NCBI GenBank assembly: GCA_019459145.1
Contig: JAIBEK010000026.1
Location: 1-64,000, forward strand
Length of the DNA: 64,000 nt
Direction: 5' to 3'
Source of the DNA: Arenimonas sp.
Lineage (GTDB): Bacteria > Pseudomonadota > Alphaproteobacteria > Rhizobiales > Rhizobiaceae
In this document: in pieces, positions 41,630-50,796 of the stretch
How positions within the stretch are numbered: the stretch's first letter is position 1
Layout of the letters: the number at the start of each line of letters is the position of its first letter
Position numbers and translations under genes: made by a program
Notes under the pieces: generated by a model
The model's database searches: none
What the model was told of the DNA's origin: nothing
Seen by the model: only the letters and a program-made list of their open reading frames with translations

Positions 41630-42379
41630 ATGAAGATACTCGTCACCGTTAAGCGGGTTGTGGATTACAACGTCAAGATTCGCGTCAAGACGGACGGGAC
41701 CGGCGTGGAGCTGGCCAATGTCAAGATGTCGATGAACCCGTTCGATGAAATCGCCGTCGAAGAGGCCCTTCGCCTGAAGGAAGCCGGCAAGGCCGAGGAA
41801 GTGGTCGTCGTTTCGATCGGCCCGGCCAAGGCCGAGGAAACGCTACGCACCGCGCTCGCCATGGGTGCCGACCGCGCCGTTCTGGTCGAGACCGACGATG
41901 CCGTCGAGCCGCTGGCCGTCGCCAAGCTTTTGAAGGGCGTCATCGACGCCGAACAGCCGGGCCTCGTCATCACCGGCAAGCAGGCGATCGACGACGACTC
42001 GAACCAGACCGGCCAGATGCTCGCAGCCCTGCTCGGCTGGGCCCAGGGCACGTTTGCCTCCAAGGTCGAGATCGGCGACGGCAAGGCATCCATCACCCGT
42101 GAAGTCGACGGCGGCCTGCAGACCATCGAGGTCAAGCTTCCCGCCGTCGTTACCACCGACCTGCGCCTCAACGAGCCGCGCTATGCGTCGCTGCCGAACA
42201 TCATGAAGGCGAAGAAGAAGCCGCTCGACAAGAAGACGCCGGCCGACTTCGGCGTCGACACGACGGCGCGCCTCAAGGTGCTGAAGACCGAGGAGCCCGG
42301 TGGCCGCAAGGCGGGCATCAAGGTCAAGTCGGTCGCCGAACTGGTCGACAAGCTGAAGAACGAAGCCGGCGTGCTGTAA
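41630..42379 (+). CDS. etfB: Electron transfer flavoprotein subunit beta
   Basis: [20 protein letters not shown]...[19 protein letters not shown]. Confidence 0.97.
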   Translation: MKILVTVKRVVDYNVKIRVKTDGTGVELANVKMSMNPFDEIAVEEALRLKEAGKAEEVVVVSIGPAKAEETLRTALAMGADRAVLVETDDAVEPLAVAKLLKGVIDAEQPGLVITGKQAIDDDSNQTGQMLAALLGWAQGTFASKVEIGDGKASITREVDGGLQTIEVKLPAVVTTDLRLNEPRYASLPNIMKAKKKPLDKKTPADFGVDTTARLKVLKTEEPGGRKAGIKVKSVAELVDKLKNEAGVL

Positions 42380-42405
42380 TCGGACCGGGATAGGAGATCA
42401 TAGAA

Positions 42406-43335
42406 ATGGCCATTCTTCTTCTGGCAGAACACGACAACGCAACACTCTCGGATCAGACCGCCAAGGCTCTGACGGCAGCCGCCAAGATCGGCGGCGACGT
42501 CCATGTGCTGGTCGCCGGCTCGGGCGCCAAGGCTGCCGCCGAGGCAGCCGCCAAGCTCTCGGGCGTTTCCAAAGTGCTGCTCGCCGACGATGCGAGCCTT
42601 GCCAACACCCTGGCGGAACCGCTGGCTGCCCTGATCGTCGGACTCGCCGGCGACTATGACACGATCATCGCGCCGGCCACCTCCACGGCCAAGAATGTCA
42701 TGCCGCGCGTGGCCGCCCTGCTCGACGTGATGCAGGTTTCGGAAATCACCGAGGTCGTCTCGGCCGACACCTTCAAGCGTCCGATCTATGCCGGCAACGC
42801 CATCCAGACGGTTCAGTCCACCGACACCCGACGCGTGATCACGGTGCGCACCACGGCTTTTGCCGCGGCGAGCGAAGGCGGCTCAGCCCCTGTCGAAGCC
42901 GTCGCTGCTGCGGCCAATCCGGGCGTATCGACCTTCGTCAACGATGCGCTGTCGACCTCGGACCGTCCGGAACTGACCTCGGCCAAGATCATCATCTCGG
43001 GCGGTCGCGCACTCGGCTCGTCGGAGAAGTTCAACGCCGTCATCCTGCCGGTGGCCGACAAGCTCGGCGCTGCCGTCGGTGCTTCGCGCGCCGCCGTCGA
43101 TGCCGGCTATGCCCCGAACGACTGGCAGGTCGGCCAGACCGGCAAGGTCGTTGCGCCGCAACTCTACATCGCGGCCGGCATCTCGGGCGCCATCCAGCAT
43201 CTCGCCGGCATGAAGGATTCCAAGGTCATCGTCGCCATCAACAAGGACGAGGAGGCGCCGATCTTCCAGGTCGCCGACTACGGCCTGGTCGCCGACCTGT
43301 TCGAAGCCCTTCCGGAGCTCGAAAAGGCGCTTTAA
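42406..43335 (+). CDS. etfA: Electron transfer flavoprotein subunit alpha
   Basis: [25 protein letters not shown]...[48 protein letters not shown]. Confidence 0.97.
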   Translation: MAILLLAEHDNATLSDQTAKALTAAAKIGGDVHVLVAGSGAKAAAEAAAKLSGVSKVLLADDASLANTLAEPLAALIVGLAGDYDTIIAPATSTAKNVMPRVAALLDVMQVSEITEVVSADTFKRPIYAGNAIQTVQSTDTRRVITVRTTAFAAASEGGSAPVEAVAAAANPGVSTFVNDALSTSDRPELTSAKIIISGGRALGSSEKFNAVILPVADKLGAAVGASRAAVDAGYAPNDWQVGQTGKVVAPQLYIAAGISGAIQHLAGMKDSKVIVAINKDEEAPIFQVADYGLVADLFEALPELEKAL

Positions 43336-43398
43336 GTCGCGCTCCTTTCGCAACTGCGAAAGGGACTGGAAAAACACCCCGCGCGGGTCTATCAATTT

Positions 43399-43430
43399 GC
43401 CGGGCCGGCTTCCGTTGGCCCGGCATTTTT
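43399..43430 (+). terminator. Rho-independent terminator between etfA and hbd
   Basis: GCCGGGCC-N10-GGCCCGGC followed by ATTTTT. Confidence 0.85.
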
Positions 43431-43465
43431 GTAAACTACGCCGGCGGAGTGGCGAGGAGAGCGCA

Positions 43466-44347
43466 ATGGTGACGGTTATCAGCAATGTGGGGATCGTGGG
43501 CGCGGGTCAGATGGGCTGCGGCATTGCCCATGTCTCGGCGCTCGCCGGCTACAAGGTGACGATCTACGACCTGTCGAAGGATCGCATCGAGGCGGGTCTC
43601 GCCACCATCAACGGCAATCTCGCCCGCCAGGTGACCAATGGCAAACTGTCCGACGAGGATCGCAAGGTCGCGCTTTCGCGCATCAGCGGCACGGCCGACA
43701 TCAACGACATGGCGCCGATGGACCTGGTGGTCGAAGCGGCGACCGAGGATGAGACCGTCAAGCGCAAGATCTTCGCGCAGCTCTGCCCGGTGCTGAAACC
43801 CGAAGCGCTGCTTGCCACCAACACGTCTTCGCTTTCCATCACCCGCCTCGCCTCCGCCACCGATCGGCCGGAACGCTTCATGGGCATTCACTTCATGAAC
43901 CCGGTACCGGTGATGAAGCTGGTCGAACTGGTGCGCGGCATCGCCACCGAGGAGACGACCTTCGACACGGCCAAGACCTTCGTCCGCTCGCTCGACAAGA
44001 CGATCACGGTCGCCGAGGATTTTCCCGCCTTCATCGTCAACCGCATCCTGCTGCCGATGATCAACGAGGCGATCTACACGCTCTACGAGGGCGTCGGCTC
44101 GGTCGAGGCGATCGACACCGCCATGCGGCTCGGCGCCAATCATCCGATGGGCCCGCTGCAACTCGCCGATTTCATCGGCCTGGATACTTGCTTGTCGATC
44201 ATGCAGGTCCTGCATGACGGACTGTCCGACAGCAAGTACCGCCCGTGCCCGCTGCTGGTGAAATATGTCGAGGCCGGCTGGCTCGGCCGCAAGGCCGGCC
44301 GCGGCTTCTACGACTATCGCGGCGAAGTGCCGGTCCCGACGCGCTGA
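43466..44347 (+). CDS. 3-hydroxybutyryl-CoA dehydrogenase
   Basis: [69 protein letters not shown]. Confidence 0.95.
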   Translation: MVTVISNVGIVGAGQMGCGIAHVSALAGYKVTIYDLSKDRIEAGLATINGNLARQVTNGKLSDEDRKVALSRISGTADINDMAPMDLVVEAATEDETVKRKIFAQLCPVLKPEALLATNTSSLSITRLASATDRPERFMGIHFMNPVPVMKLVELVRGIATEETTFDTAKTFVRSLDKTITVAEDFPAFIVNRILLPMINEAIYTLYEGVGSVEAIDTAMRLGANHPMGPLQLADFIGLDTCLSIMQVLHDGLSDSKYRPCPLLVKYVEAGWLGRKAGRGFYDYRGEVPVPTR

Positions 44348-44375
44348 GGCAGCGCGCGGGACAGCGCAATCCCCA

Positions 44376-45236
44376 TCACCGGAAGATCACCACCGGCACC
44401 TTGCAGGAGCGGATCATTTCCGTGGTGGTCGAGCCGATGAACAGGTTCCTCAGCCGCGAGTGGCTGTAGGCGCCCATCACCAGCAGGTCAAAGCCTTCAC
44501 GCTCCACTGCTTCGGAAATGACCTTGTCCGGCTGGCCGGGAGTCAATGCCGTTTCCGGCGCATAGCCGGCGGCCTTGAGGATGGTCGCCGCGTCGTCAAG
44601 CTTCCTCCTCGCCTCCGGGCTATCGGCTCCCGCCATGACGAGCTTGCAGGCAAGGCCGGCGAGAATAGGGCTGCGCGCGACCTGATCGACGGCCTTCAAC
44701 GCCATCGCGCCACCGTCAAAAGCGATCAGGACCTTGACGATAGGCTTGAAGGCCCTCGAGGTGACGACGATCGGCTTGTGCGTCGAGCGCACGACCCGCT
44801 CCAGATTGGAGCCGAGATGTCCCTTGGCCGAATCGGATCCCTCTCCGCGCTTGCCGATGACGATCAGATCGACGTTGGTTTCGAATTCGTGGATCGTATC
44901 CACCAGTTCGCCGTTGCGCAGCTTCGTTTCGACCGAGGCTAAACCGGCGGCCTCCAGCCGGGCCTTGGCCTCGTCGAGCAGGAGGCGACCGCGCTTCTGC
45001 GCGACCTTGGCATTCTGCGCGTCCAGCTCGGCAAGCTCGGCCAGCAGCGCCGAACGGGCACCGAGCCCGATATTGCCGCTGAGGTCCTGCGCCTGCGCCG
45101 CGGGATCCCGCCGCGCGATGACATGCAGAAGTTCCACCGAGGCAGGCGACTTCTGCGCAATCCAGCCGATATGGTCGCAGACGCTCTGCGCATAGATGGA
45201 GCCGTCGATCAATCCCATGATGCGTGTCATATTCAT
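44376..45236 (-). CDS. Universal stress protein (tandem UspA domains)
   Basis: Two Usp domains; C-terminal LVMGAYSHSRLRNLFIGSTTTEMIRSCKVPVVIFR. Confidence 0.92.
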   Translation of the reverse strand: MNMTRIMGLIDGSIYAQSVCDHIGWIAQKSPASVELLHVIARRDPAAQAQDLSGNIGLGARSALLAELAELDAQNAKVAQKRGRLLLDEAKARLEAAGLASVETKLRNGELVDTIHEFETNVDLIVIGKRGEGSDSAKGHLGSNLERVVRSTHKPIVVTSRAFKPIVKVLIAFDGGAMALKAVDQVARSPILAGLACKLVMAGADSPEARRKLDDAATILKAAGYAPETALTPGQPDKVISEAVEREGFDLLVMGAYSHSRLRNLFIGSTTTEMIRSCKVPVVIFR

Positions 45237-45243
45237 CCCTCCG

Positions 45244-46737
45244 TCAATGGCCCATCAGGCGCTCCATGGCGCCCGGCTTGTCGTGAATGGCGAGTTTGTC
45301 GACGATCGTCTCGCTCGCCTGGTTGAGGCCGAGGATCTCGACCTCAGCACCTTCGCGGCGGAACTTCAGAACGATCATGTCGAGCGCCGCGACACTGGAA
45401 ATGTCCCAGATATGCGCATGGGTGACGTCGATCACGACCTTGTCGAGCGATTCCTTGAAATCGAAGGCGGCGTTGAAATCCTCGACCGAGGCAAAGAAGA
45501 CCTGGCCTTCGACCGTATAGGTCCGCTGCGTCCCATCCGCCGACAAGGCGGAAGTGATCCGGAAGATCTGGGCGATCTTCCAGGCGAAGAACACGGCCGA
45601 CAGCAGAACGCCGATCAGGACGCCGATGGCGAGGTTATGTGTGTAGACGACGCCGACGACCGTTGCGATCATCACGATCGAGGAGGAACGCGGATGGTCA
45701 CGGAGGTTCTTGATCGAAGACCAGGAGAAAGTGCCGATCGACACCATGACCATGATGGCCACGAGCGCCGCCATGGGGATCTGGCTCACCAGATCACCGA
45801 GCACCAAGATCATGAACAGCAGGAATACGCCGGCGCAGAAGGTCGATAGCCTGCCCCGGCCGCCGGATTTCACATTGATCATCGACTGACCGATCATCGC
45901 GCAACCTGCCATGCCGCCGATGAAGCCCGTGGCCGCATTGGCGATGCCCTGGCCGACGCACTCGCGGTTCTTGTCGCTCGGCGTATCCGTCAGGTCGTCG
46001 ACGATCTGCGCCGTCATCAACGACTCCAGCAGGCCGACGGCGGCGACCGCGACCGAATAGGGCAGGATGATCAGCAAGGTTTCAAGATTGAGCGGGATGT
46101 CGGGAATGAGGAAGACCGGAAGCGTCGACGGAAGCTCGCCCATGTCGCCGACAGTGCGGATATCGAAGCCGAAATAGATCGAAAGCACCGTCAGGACGAC
46201 AATGCAGACGAGCGGCGACGGCACGGCCTTGGTCACGTAGGGGAAGAGGTAGATGATGGCGAGACCCGCCGCGACCATGATGTAGGTCAGCATGGGCACG
46301 TTTATCAGTTCGGGCAGTTGCGCCATGAAGATCAGGATCGCCAGCGCGTTGACGAAGCCGGTCATCACCGACTTGGAGACGAAGCGCATGAGCTGGCCGA
46401 GCTTCAGCAGGCCGGCGATGATCTGGATGATCCCGGCGATAACGGTGGCGGCCAGCAGGTATTGCAGGCCATGGTCCCGCACCAGCGTCACCATCAGCAC
46501 CGCAGTCGCGGCGGTGGCGGCCGAGATCATGCCGGGCCGGCCGCCGACGAAGGCGATCAGCACTGCGATGGAGAAGGAGGCATACAGCCCGATCTTCGGG
46601 TCAACGCCGGCGATGATGGAAAAGGCGATGGCTTCGGGAATGAGCGCGAGCGCCACGACAAGGCCGGACAGGAGATCGGCGCGGACATTGCCGAACCATT
46701 CCGCCCGGTATCGGGCGAGATCGAAATTGAAAAACAT
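45244..46737 (-). CDS. SulP family inorganic anion transporter with STAS domain
   Basis: [72 protein letters not shown]-terminal STAS domain. Confidence 0.95.
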   Translation of the reverse strand: MFFNFDLARYRAEWFGNVRADLLSGLVVALALIPEAIAFSIIAGVDPKIGLYASFSIAVLIAFVGGRPGMISAATAATAVLMVTLVRDHGLQYLLAATVIAGIIQIIAGLLKLGQLMRFVSKSVMTGFVNALAILIFMAQLPELINVPMLTYIMVAAGLAIIYLFPYVTKAVPSPLVCIVVLTVLSIYFGFDIRTVGDMGELPSTLPVFLIPDIPLNLETLLIILPYSVAVAAVGLLESLMTAQIVDDLTDTPSDKNRECVGQGIANAATGFIGGMAGCAMIGQSMINVKSGGRGRLSTFCAGVFLLFMILVLGDLVSQIPMAALVAIMVMVSIGTFSWSSIKNLRDHPRSSSIVMIATVVGVVYTHNLAIGVLIGVLLSAVFFAWKIAQIFRITSALSADGTQRTYTVEGQVFFASVEDFNAAFDFKESLDKVVIDVTHAHIWDISSVAALDMIVLKFRREGAEVEILGLNQASETIVDKLAIHDKPGAMERLMGH

Positions 46738-46807
46738 GGAGATTTTCCCGCAAATCTGAAGGGCCGGTGGGAGGCGCCGGCGATAAGGCTTCAAGTCTGA
46801 TGGGTTG

Positions 46808-46853
46808 TCCGGCGGATCGGCGGCCGGAAGAGCCACCCGGATTTGCACCGGGT
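46808..46853 (-). ncRNA. Candidate structured 5' leader of the sulP-usp operon
   Basis: Two consecutive hairpins: 46835-46853 (ACCCGG/CCGGGT) and 46808-46828 (TCCGGC/GCCGGA), in the 213-bp gap upstream of sulP. Confidence 0.4.
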
Positions 46854-46869
46854 CCGAGTGATTGCGCCC

Positions 46870-46898
46870 TTCATAGCCGGGCATTTGCGCTATGGCAA
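46870..46898 (-). promoter_or_regulatory. Candidate sigma-70-type promoter for sulP-usp
   Basis: Minus strand TTGCCA-N17-TATGAA. Confidence 0.45.
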
Positions 46899-46950
46899 GT
46901 TGTCGCAGCCGACGAAAAACCATCGCGGAAGGCGCGTCACCCTCGAAGGA

Positions 46951-47613
46951 TCAGCTTCCGACAGCCGCCTTGATCAGCGCCTTGGCATCCGGGCTGTCCC
47001 AGGCGGCGGGGCCGTTCATCGCGCCGAGCAGGCAGCCCTTGCCGTCGATCAGAAGCGTGGCCGGCAGCCCGAAGGCGAGCCCCTCCTTCTTCAGCGTATT
47101 GAACACGCCCATGCTGGCATCGCGGTAAAGCCCGAGCGCGTCGACCCCGGTCTCCTCGAGGAAGGCCCTGGGCTTTTCGATCGGGCCGGTGTCGATATTG
47201 ATCGCCAGGACCTGGAAGGCGTCGCTGCCCTCGGCCTGTTGCAGCGCGTTGAGCGCCGGCATTTCCTCGCGGCAGGGCACGCACCAGGTGGCCCAGAGAT
47301 TGAGAAGCACCGTCTTGCCGGCAAAGTCGGCGAGCGTCAGGTCCTTGTCCGCCTGGTCCTTGAAGGTGAGCCCGTCGATCACCCGCGGCTCCGCCGCTGC
47401 CACCATGGCGGCGACCTCGCCGGTGGTGAATGGCTTCAAGGAGGCCGCTTTTTCGACGGAAGCCGTACACTGTCCGGCATCGGCGACCTCGGTCCCATTG
47501 CCAGAGGCGGTCTGCTTCACGTATACCGCGACCGCGCCGGCAAGGATCCCGGCAACCGCCGCAATCGCAACAAGCTTGGCGGAAGGAAGTCCGAGCGGTC
47601 TTTTTTCTGTCAT
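46951..47613 (-). CDS. tlpA: TlpA family thiol:disulfide interchange protein
   Basis: N-terminal TM anchor; [23 protein letters not shown]. Confidence 0.92.
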   Translation of the reverse strand: MTEKRPLGLPSAKLVAIAAVAGILAGAVAVYVKQTASGNGTEVADAGQCTASVEKAASLKPFTTGEVAAMVAAAEPRVIDGLTFKDQADKDLTLADFAGKTVLLNLWATWCVPCREEMPALNALQQAEGSDAFQVLAINIDTGPIEKPRAFLEETGVDALGLYRDASMGVFNTLKKEGLAFGLPATLLIDGKGCLLGAMNGPAAWDSPDAKALIKAAVGS

Positions 47614-47637
47614 TGCAGTCTCCAGGATGGGCAAGGC

Positions 47638-49041
47638 ATGGCCGAGGACACCAAGAACACGAAATCCTCCAACCAGATGTGGGGCGGTCGCTTCGCTTCC
47701 GGGCCAGCGGCCATCATGGAGGAGATAAATGCCTCCATCGGTTTCGACAAGAAGCTTTACGCCCAGGACATCCGCGGCTCAATCGCGCATGCGACCATGC
47801 TGGCGCATCAAGGCATTATCTCGGCCGAGGACAAAGACAAGATCGTTCACGGCCTGAACACGATCCTGTCAGAGATCGAAAGCGGACAGTTCGTGTTTTC
47901 GCGCAAGCTCGAGGACATCCACATGAATGTCGAGGCGCGGCTGGCCGAACTGATCGGCCCGGCCGCCGGACGGCTGCACACCGCCCGCTCGCGCAATGAC
48001 CAGGTGGCGCTCGACTTCCGCCTCTGGGTCAAGGAAGAATTGCAGAAGGTCGAAGCCTCGCTCACCGCCCTGATCGCCGCCTTCCTCGACCGTGCCGAGG
48101 AACACGCGGACACCGTCATGCCCGGCTTCACCCATCTGCAAACCGCCCAGCCGGTGACCTTCGGCCACCACTGCATGGCCTATGTCGAGATGTTCGGCCG
48201 TGACCGGCAGCGCGTGCGCCATGCGATCGAGCACATGGACGAAAGCCCGATAGGGGCAGCGGCCCTTGCCGGCACCGGCTTTGCTATCGACCGTCACATG
48301 ACCGCTCAGGCGCTCGGCTTCCGCGAACCGACCCGCAATTCGATCGACACCGTCTCGGATCGAGATTTCGCGCTGGAGTTCCTGTCGATCGCCTCGATCT
48401 GCGCCACCCATCTGTCGCGTCTGGCCGAGGAAATCGTCATCTGGTCGACGCCGCAGTTCGGCTTCATCCGCCTGTCGGATGCGTTTTCGACCGGCTCGTC
48501 AATCATGCCGCAGAAGAAGAACCCGGATGCCGCCGAACTGGTGCGCGCCAAGACCGGCCGCATCAACGGTTCGCTGGTGGCGCTGCTGACCGTGATGAAG
48601 GGCCTTCCGCTCGCCTATTCCAAGGACATGCAGGAAGACAAGGAACAGGTCTTCGATTCGGCCGAGAGCCTGGAACTGGCGATCGCCGCGATGACCGGCA
48701 TGGTGCGCGACATGACCGTGCGCGCCGACAGGATGAAGGCGGCGGCCGGTTCCGGCTATTCGACCGCGACCGACCTTGCCGACTGGCTGGTCAGGGAAGC
48801 CGGCCTTCCCTTCCGCGACGCCCACCATGCAACCGGCAAGGCCGTCGCCATGGCGGAGGCCAAGGCTTGCGACCTGGCGGAGCTTTCGCTGGAAGACCTG
48901 CAGTCAATCAATCCGGCCATTACCGCCGGCATCTTCGACGTGCTGACGGTCGAGGCCTCGGTCGCCAGCCGCAGGAGCTTTGGCGGCACCGCGCCGTCCG
49001 AAGTCAGGAAGCAGATCGCCTGGTGGCGGGCGCGCAACTGA
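47638..49041 (+). CDS. argH: Argininosuccinate lyase
   Basis: [50 protein letters not shown]. Confidence 0.97.
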   Translation: MAEDTKNTKSSNQMWGGRFASGPAAIMEEINASIGFDKKLYAQDIRGSIAHATMLAHQGIISAEDKDKIVHGLNTILSEIESGQFVFSRKLEDIHMNVEARLAELIGPAAGRLHTARSRNDQVALDFRLWVKEELQKVEASLTALIAAFLDRAEEHADTVMPGFTHLQTAQPVTFGHHCMAYVEMFGRDRQRVRHAIEHMDESPIGAAALAGTGFAIDRHMTAQALGFREPTRNSIDTVSDRDFALEFLSIASICATHLSRLAEEIVIWSTPQFGFIRLSDAFSTGSSIMPQKKNPDAAELVRAKTGRINGSLVALLTVMKGLPLAYSKDMQEDKEQVFDSAESLELAIAAMTGMVRDMTVRADRMKAAAGSGYSTATDLADWLVREAGLPFRDAHHATGKAVAMAEAKACDLAELSLEDLQSINPAITAGIFDVLTVEASVASRRSFGGTAPSEVRKQIAWWRARN

Positions 49042-49141
49042 TCACGACCGTTTGCGGGACCATCACGAGAATGAGGGTGCACAAGCGCCCCGATTTTCGC
49101 TAGAGGCTTAAGGAACGAGATTTTCGGTGGATAGGGTGATG

Positions 49142-49339
49142 GTGAAGACGCTTTCCCGTTGGACGATGGCAGCCGGCCTGCTGGCGACGGCCCTTGTGCT
49201 TTCCGGCTGTGGCCGCAAGGCCGACCTTGATCCGCCCAGCATGCCGGCGGAACAGCAGAACAAGCTGGCGACACCGGGCGAGAAGCCGGAAAAGCCGAGC
49301 GTTCCCGACAAGCCCTTCATTCTCGACCCTCTTCTCTGA
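49142..49339 (+). CDS. LptM-like small lipoprotein
   Basis: Lipobox ATALVLSGCGRKADLDPP; between argH and lysA. Confidence 0.85.
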   Translation: MKTLSRWTMAAGLLATALVLSGCGRKADLDPPSMPAEQQNKLATPGEKPEKPSVPDKPFILDPLL

Positions 49340-49352
49340 CAGGTCAAAGCCC

Positions 49353-50621
49353 GTGAACCACTTCGACTATCGCGACGGCGTGCTCTATGCCGAGGACGTC
49401 TCCGTACCCGAAATCGCCAGGGCCGTCGGCACGCCCTTCTACTGCTATTCGACGGCGACGCTGGAACGGCACTACCGGGTCTTCTCCGAGGCCTTCGCCA
49501 GCGTCGACTCGATGGTCTGCTATGCGATGAAGGCCAATTCCAACCAGGCGGTGCTGAAGACGCTCGGCCGGCTCGGTGCCGGCGTCGACGTGGTGTCGGA
49601 GGGTGAACTGCGCAGGGCGCTGGCCGCCGGCATTCCGGCCAGCCGCATCCTGTTTTCCGGCGTCGGCAAGACCATTCATGAGATGGATCTGGCGCTCGAG
49701 GTCGGCATCTACTGCTTCAATGTGGAGAGCGAACCGGAACTCGACGTGCTGGCAAGCCGGGCGCAGAAGGCGGGCAAGACCGCGCATGTGTCGTTCCGCG
49801 TCAACCCGGACGTCGACGCCAAGACCCATGCCAAGATCTCGACCGGCAAGAAGGAAAACAAGTTCGGCATTTCGTTTGACCGCGCCCGTGCCGTCTATGC
49901 CCGTGCCGCCACCCTGCCCGGCATCAAGGTGTCCGGCATCGACATGCATATCGGCAGCCAGATCACCGAAATGCAGCCCTTCGAGGACGCCTTCCGGCTG
50001 TTGCGCGAGCTGGTCGACACGCTGCGCTCCGATGGCCACGCGATCGACCATGTCGACATCGGCGGCGGGCTTGGCATTCCCTACAAGGACGACAACAATC
50101 CCCCGCCGGAACCGGAAGCCTATGCCCGCATCGTGCTGGAGCAGCTCGCCGGCCTCAATTGCCGGATCGTCGCCGAACCGGGCCGCCTGATCGTCGGCAA
50201 TGCCGGCATCCTGGTGACCGAGGTGATCTATGTGAAGGATGGCGGCGACAAGACCTTCGTCATCGTCGACGCCGCGATGAACGACCTGATCCGCCCGACG
50301 CTCTATGACGCGCATCACGAAATCCGCCCTGTGGTGATCTCGGCCGCCAGCGCGCCGCGCATCCGCGCCGACATCGTCGGCCCGGTCTGCGAAACCGGCG
50401 ACTATCTGGCGCTCGACCGCGAAATGGCCATGCCGAAGCCCGGCGACCTGGTGGCCGTCGGCTCGGCCGGCGCCTATGGCGCGGTGCAGGCGAGCACCTA
50501 CAATACCCGGCGCCTCGTTCCCGAAGTGCTGGTCAAGGGCGGCGAATTCCACGTCATCCGCCCGCGCCCCAGCTATGAGGACATGATCGCGCTCGATTCG
50601 GTCCCGGCCTGGCTCGCCTGA
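49353..50621 (+). CDS. lysA: Diaminopimelate decarboxylase
   Basis: VCYAMKANSNQAVLKTLGRLGAGVDVVSEGELRRAL; GTG start (MNHFDYRDGVLYAEDV). Confidence 0.96.
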   Translation: MNHFDYRDGVLYAEDVSVPEIARAVGTPFYCYSTATLERHYRVFSEAFASVDSMVCYAMKANSNQAVLKTLGRLGAGVDVVSEGELRRALAAGIPASRILFSGVGKTIHEMDLALEVGIYCFNVESEPELDVLASRAQKAGKTAHVSFRVNPDVDAKTHAKISTGKKENKFGISFDRARAVYARAATLPGIKVSGIDMHIGSQITEMQPFEDAFRLLRELVDTLRSDGHAIDHVDIGGGLGIPYKDDNNPPPEPEAYARIVLEQLAGLNCRIVAEPGRLIVGNAGILVTEVIYVKDGGDKTFVIVDAAMNDLIRPTLYDAHHEIRPVVISAASAPRIRADIVGPVCETGDYLALDREMAMPKPGDLVAVGSAGAYGAVQASTYNTRRLVPEVLVKGGEFHVIRPRPSYEDMIALDSVPAWLA

Positions 50622-50796
50622 TCGCCGCTCCGGCCGCCGTTCACTTTTCGGCGACCGGGCCAAAAAAGCGCCTTCGATTCCCCCGCCGCCCTCGTCTTCG
50701 CCACAAACAGTGCTATCCTTCACCTTTATGAAGGACAGGACCCCGCGTCGGATAGGCTCTTGAGGCCTCCCCCCGGGCAGAACGGAGACCCGACGG

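Noticed and set aside
46835-46853. Cobalamin riboswitch (GGTGCAAATCCGG resemblance)
   Set aside because: Only a short stretch matches; the conserved core (GCCACTG / CCCCGCAACTG and B12 box) is absent.
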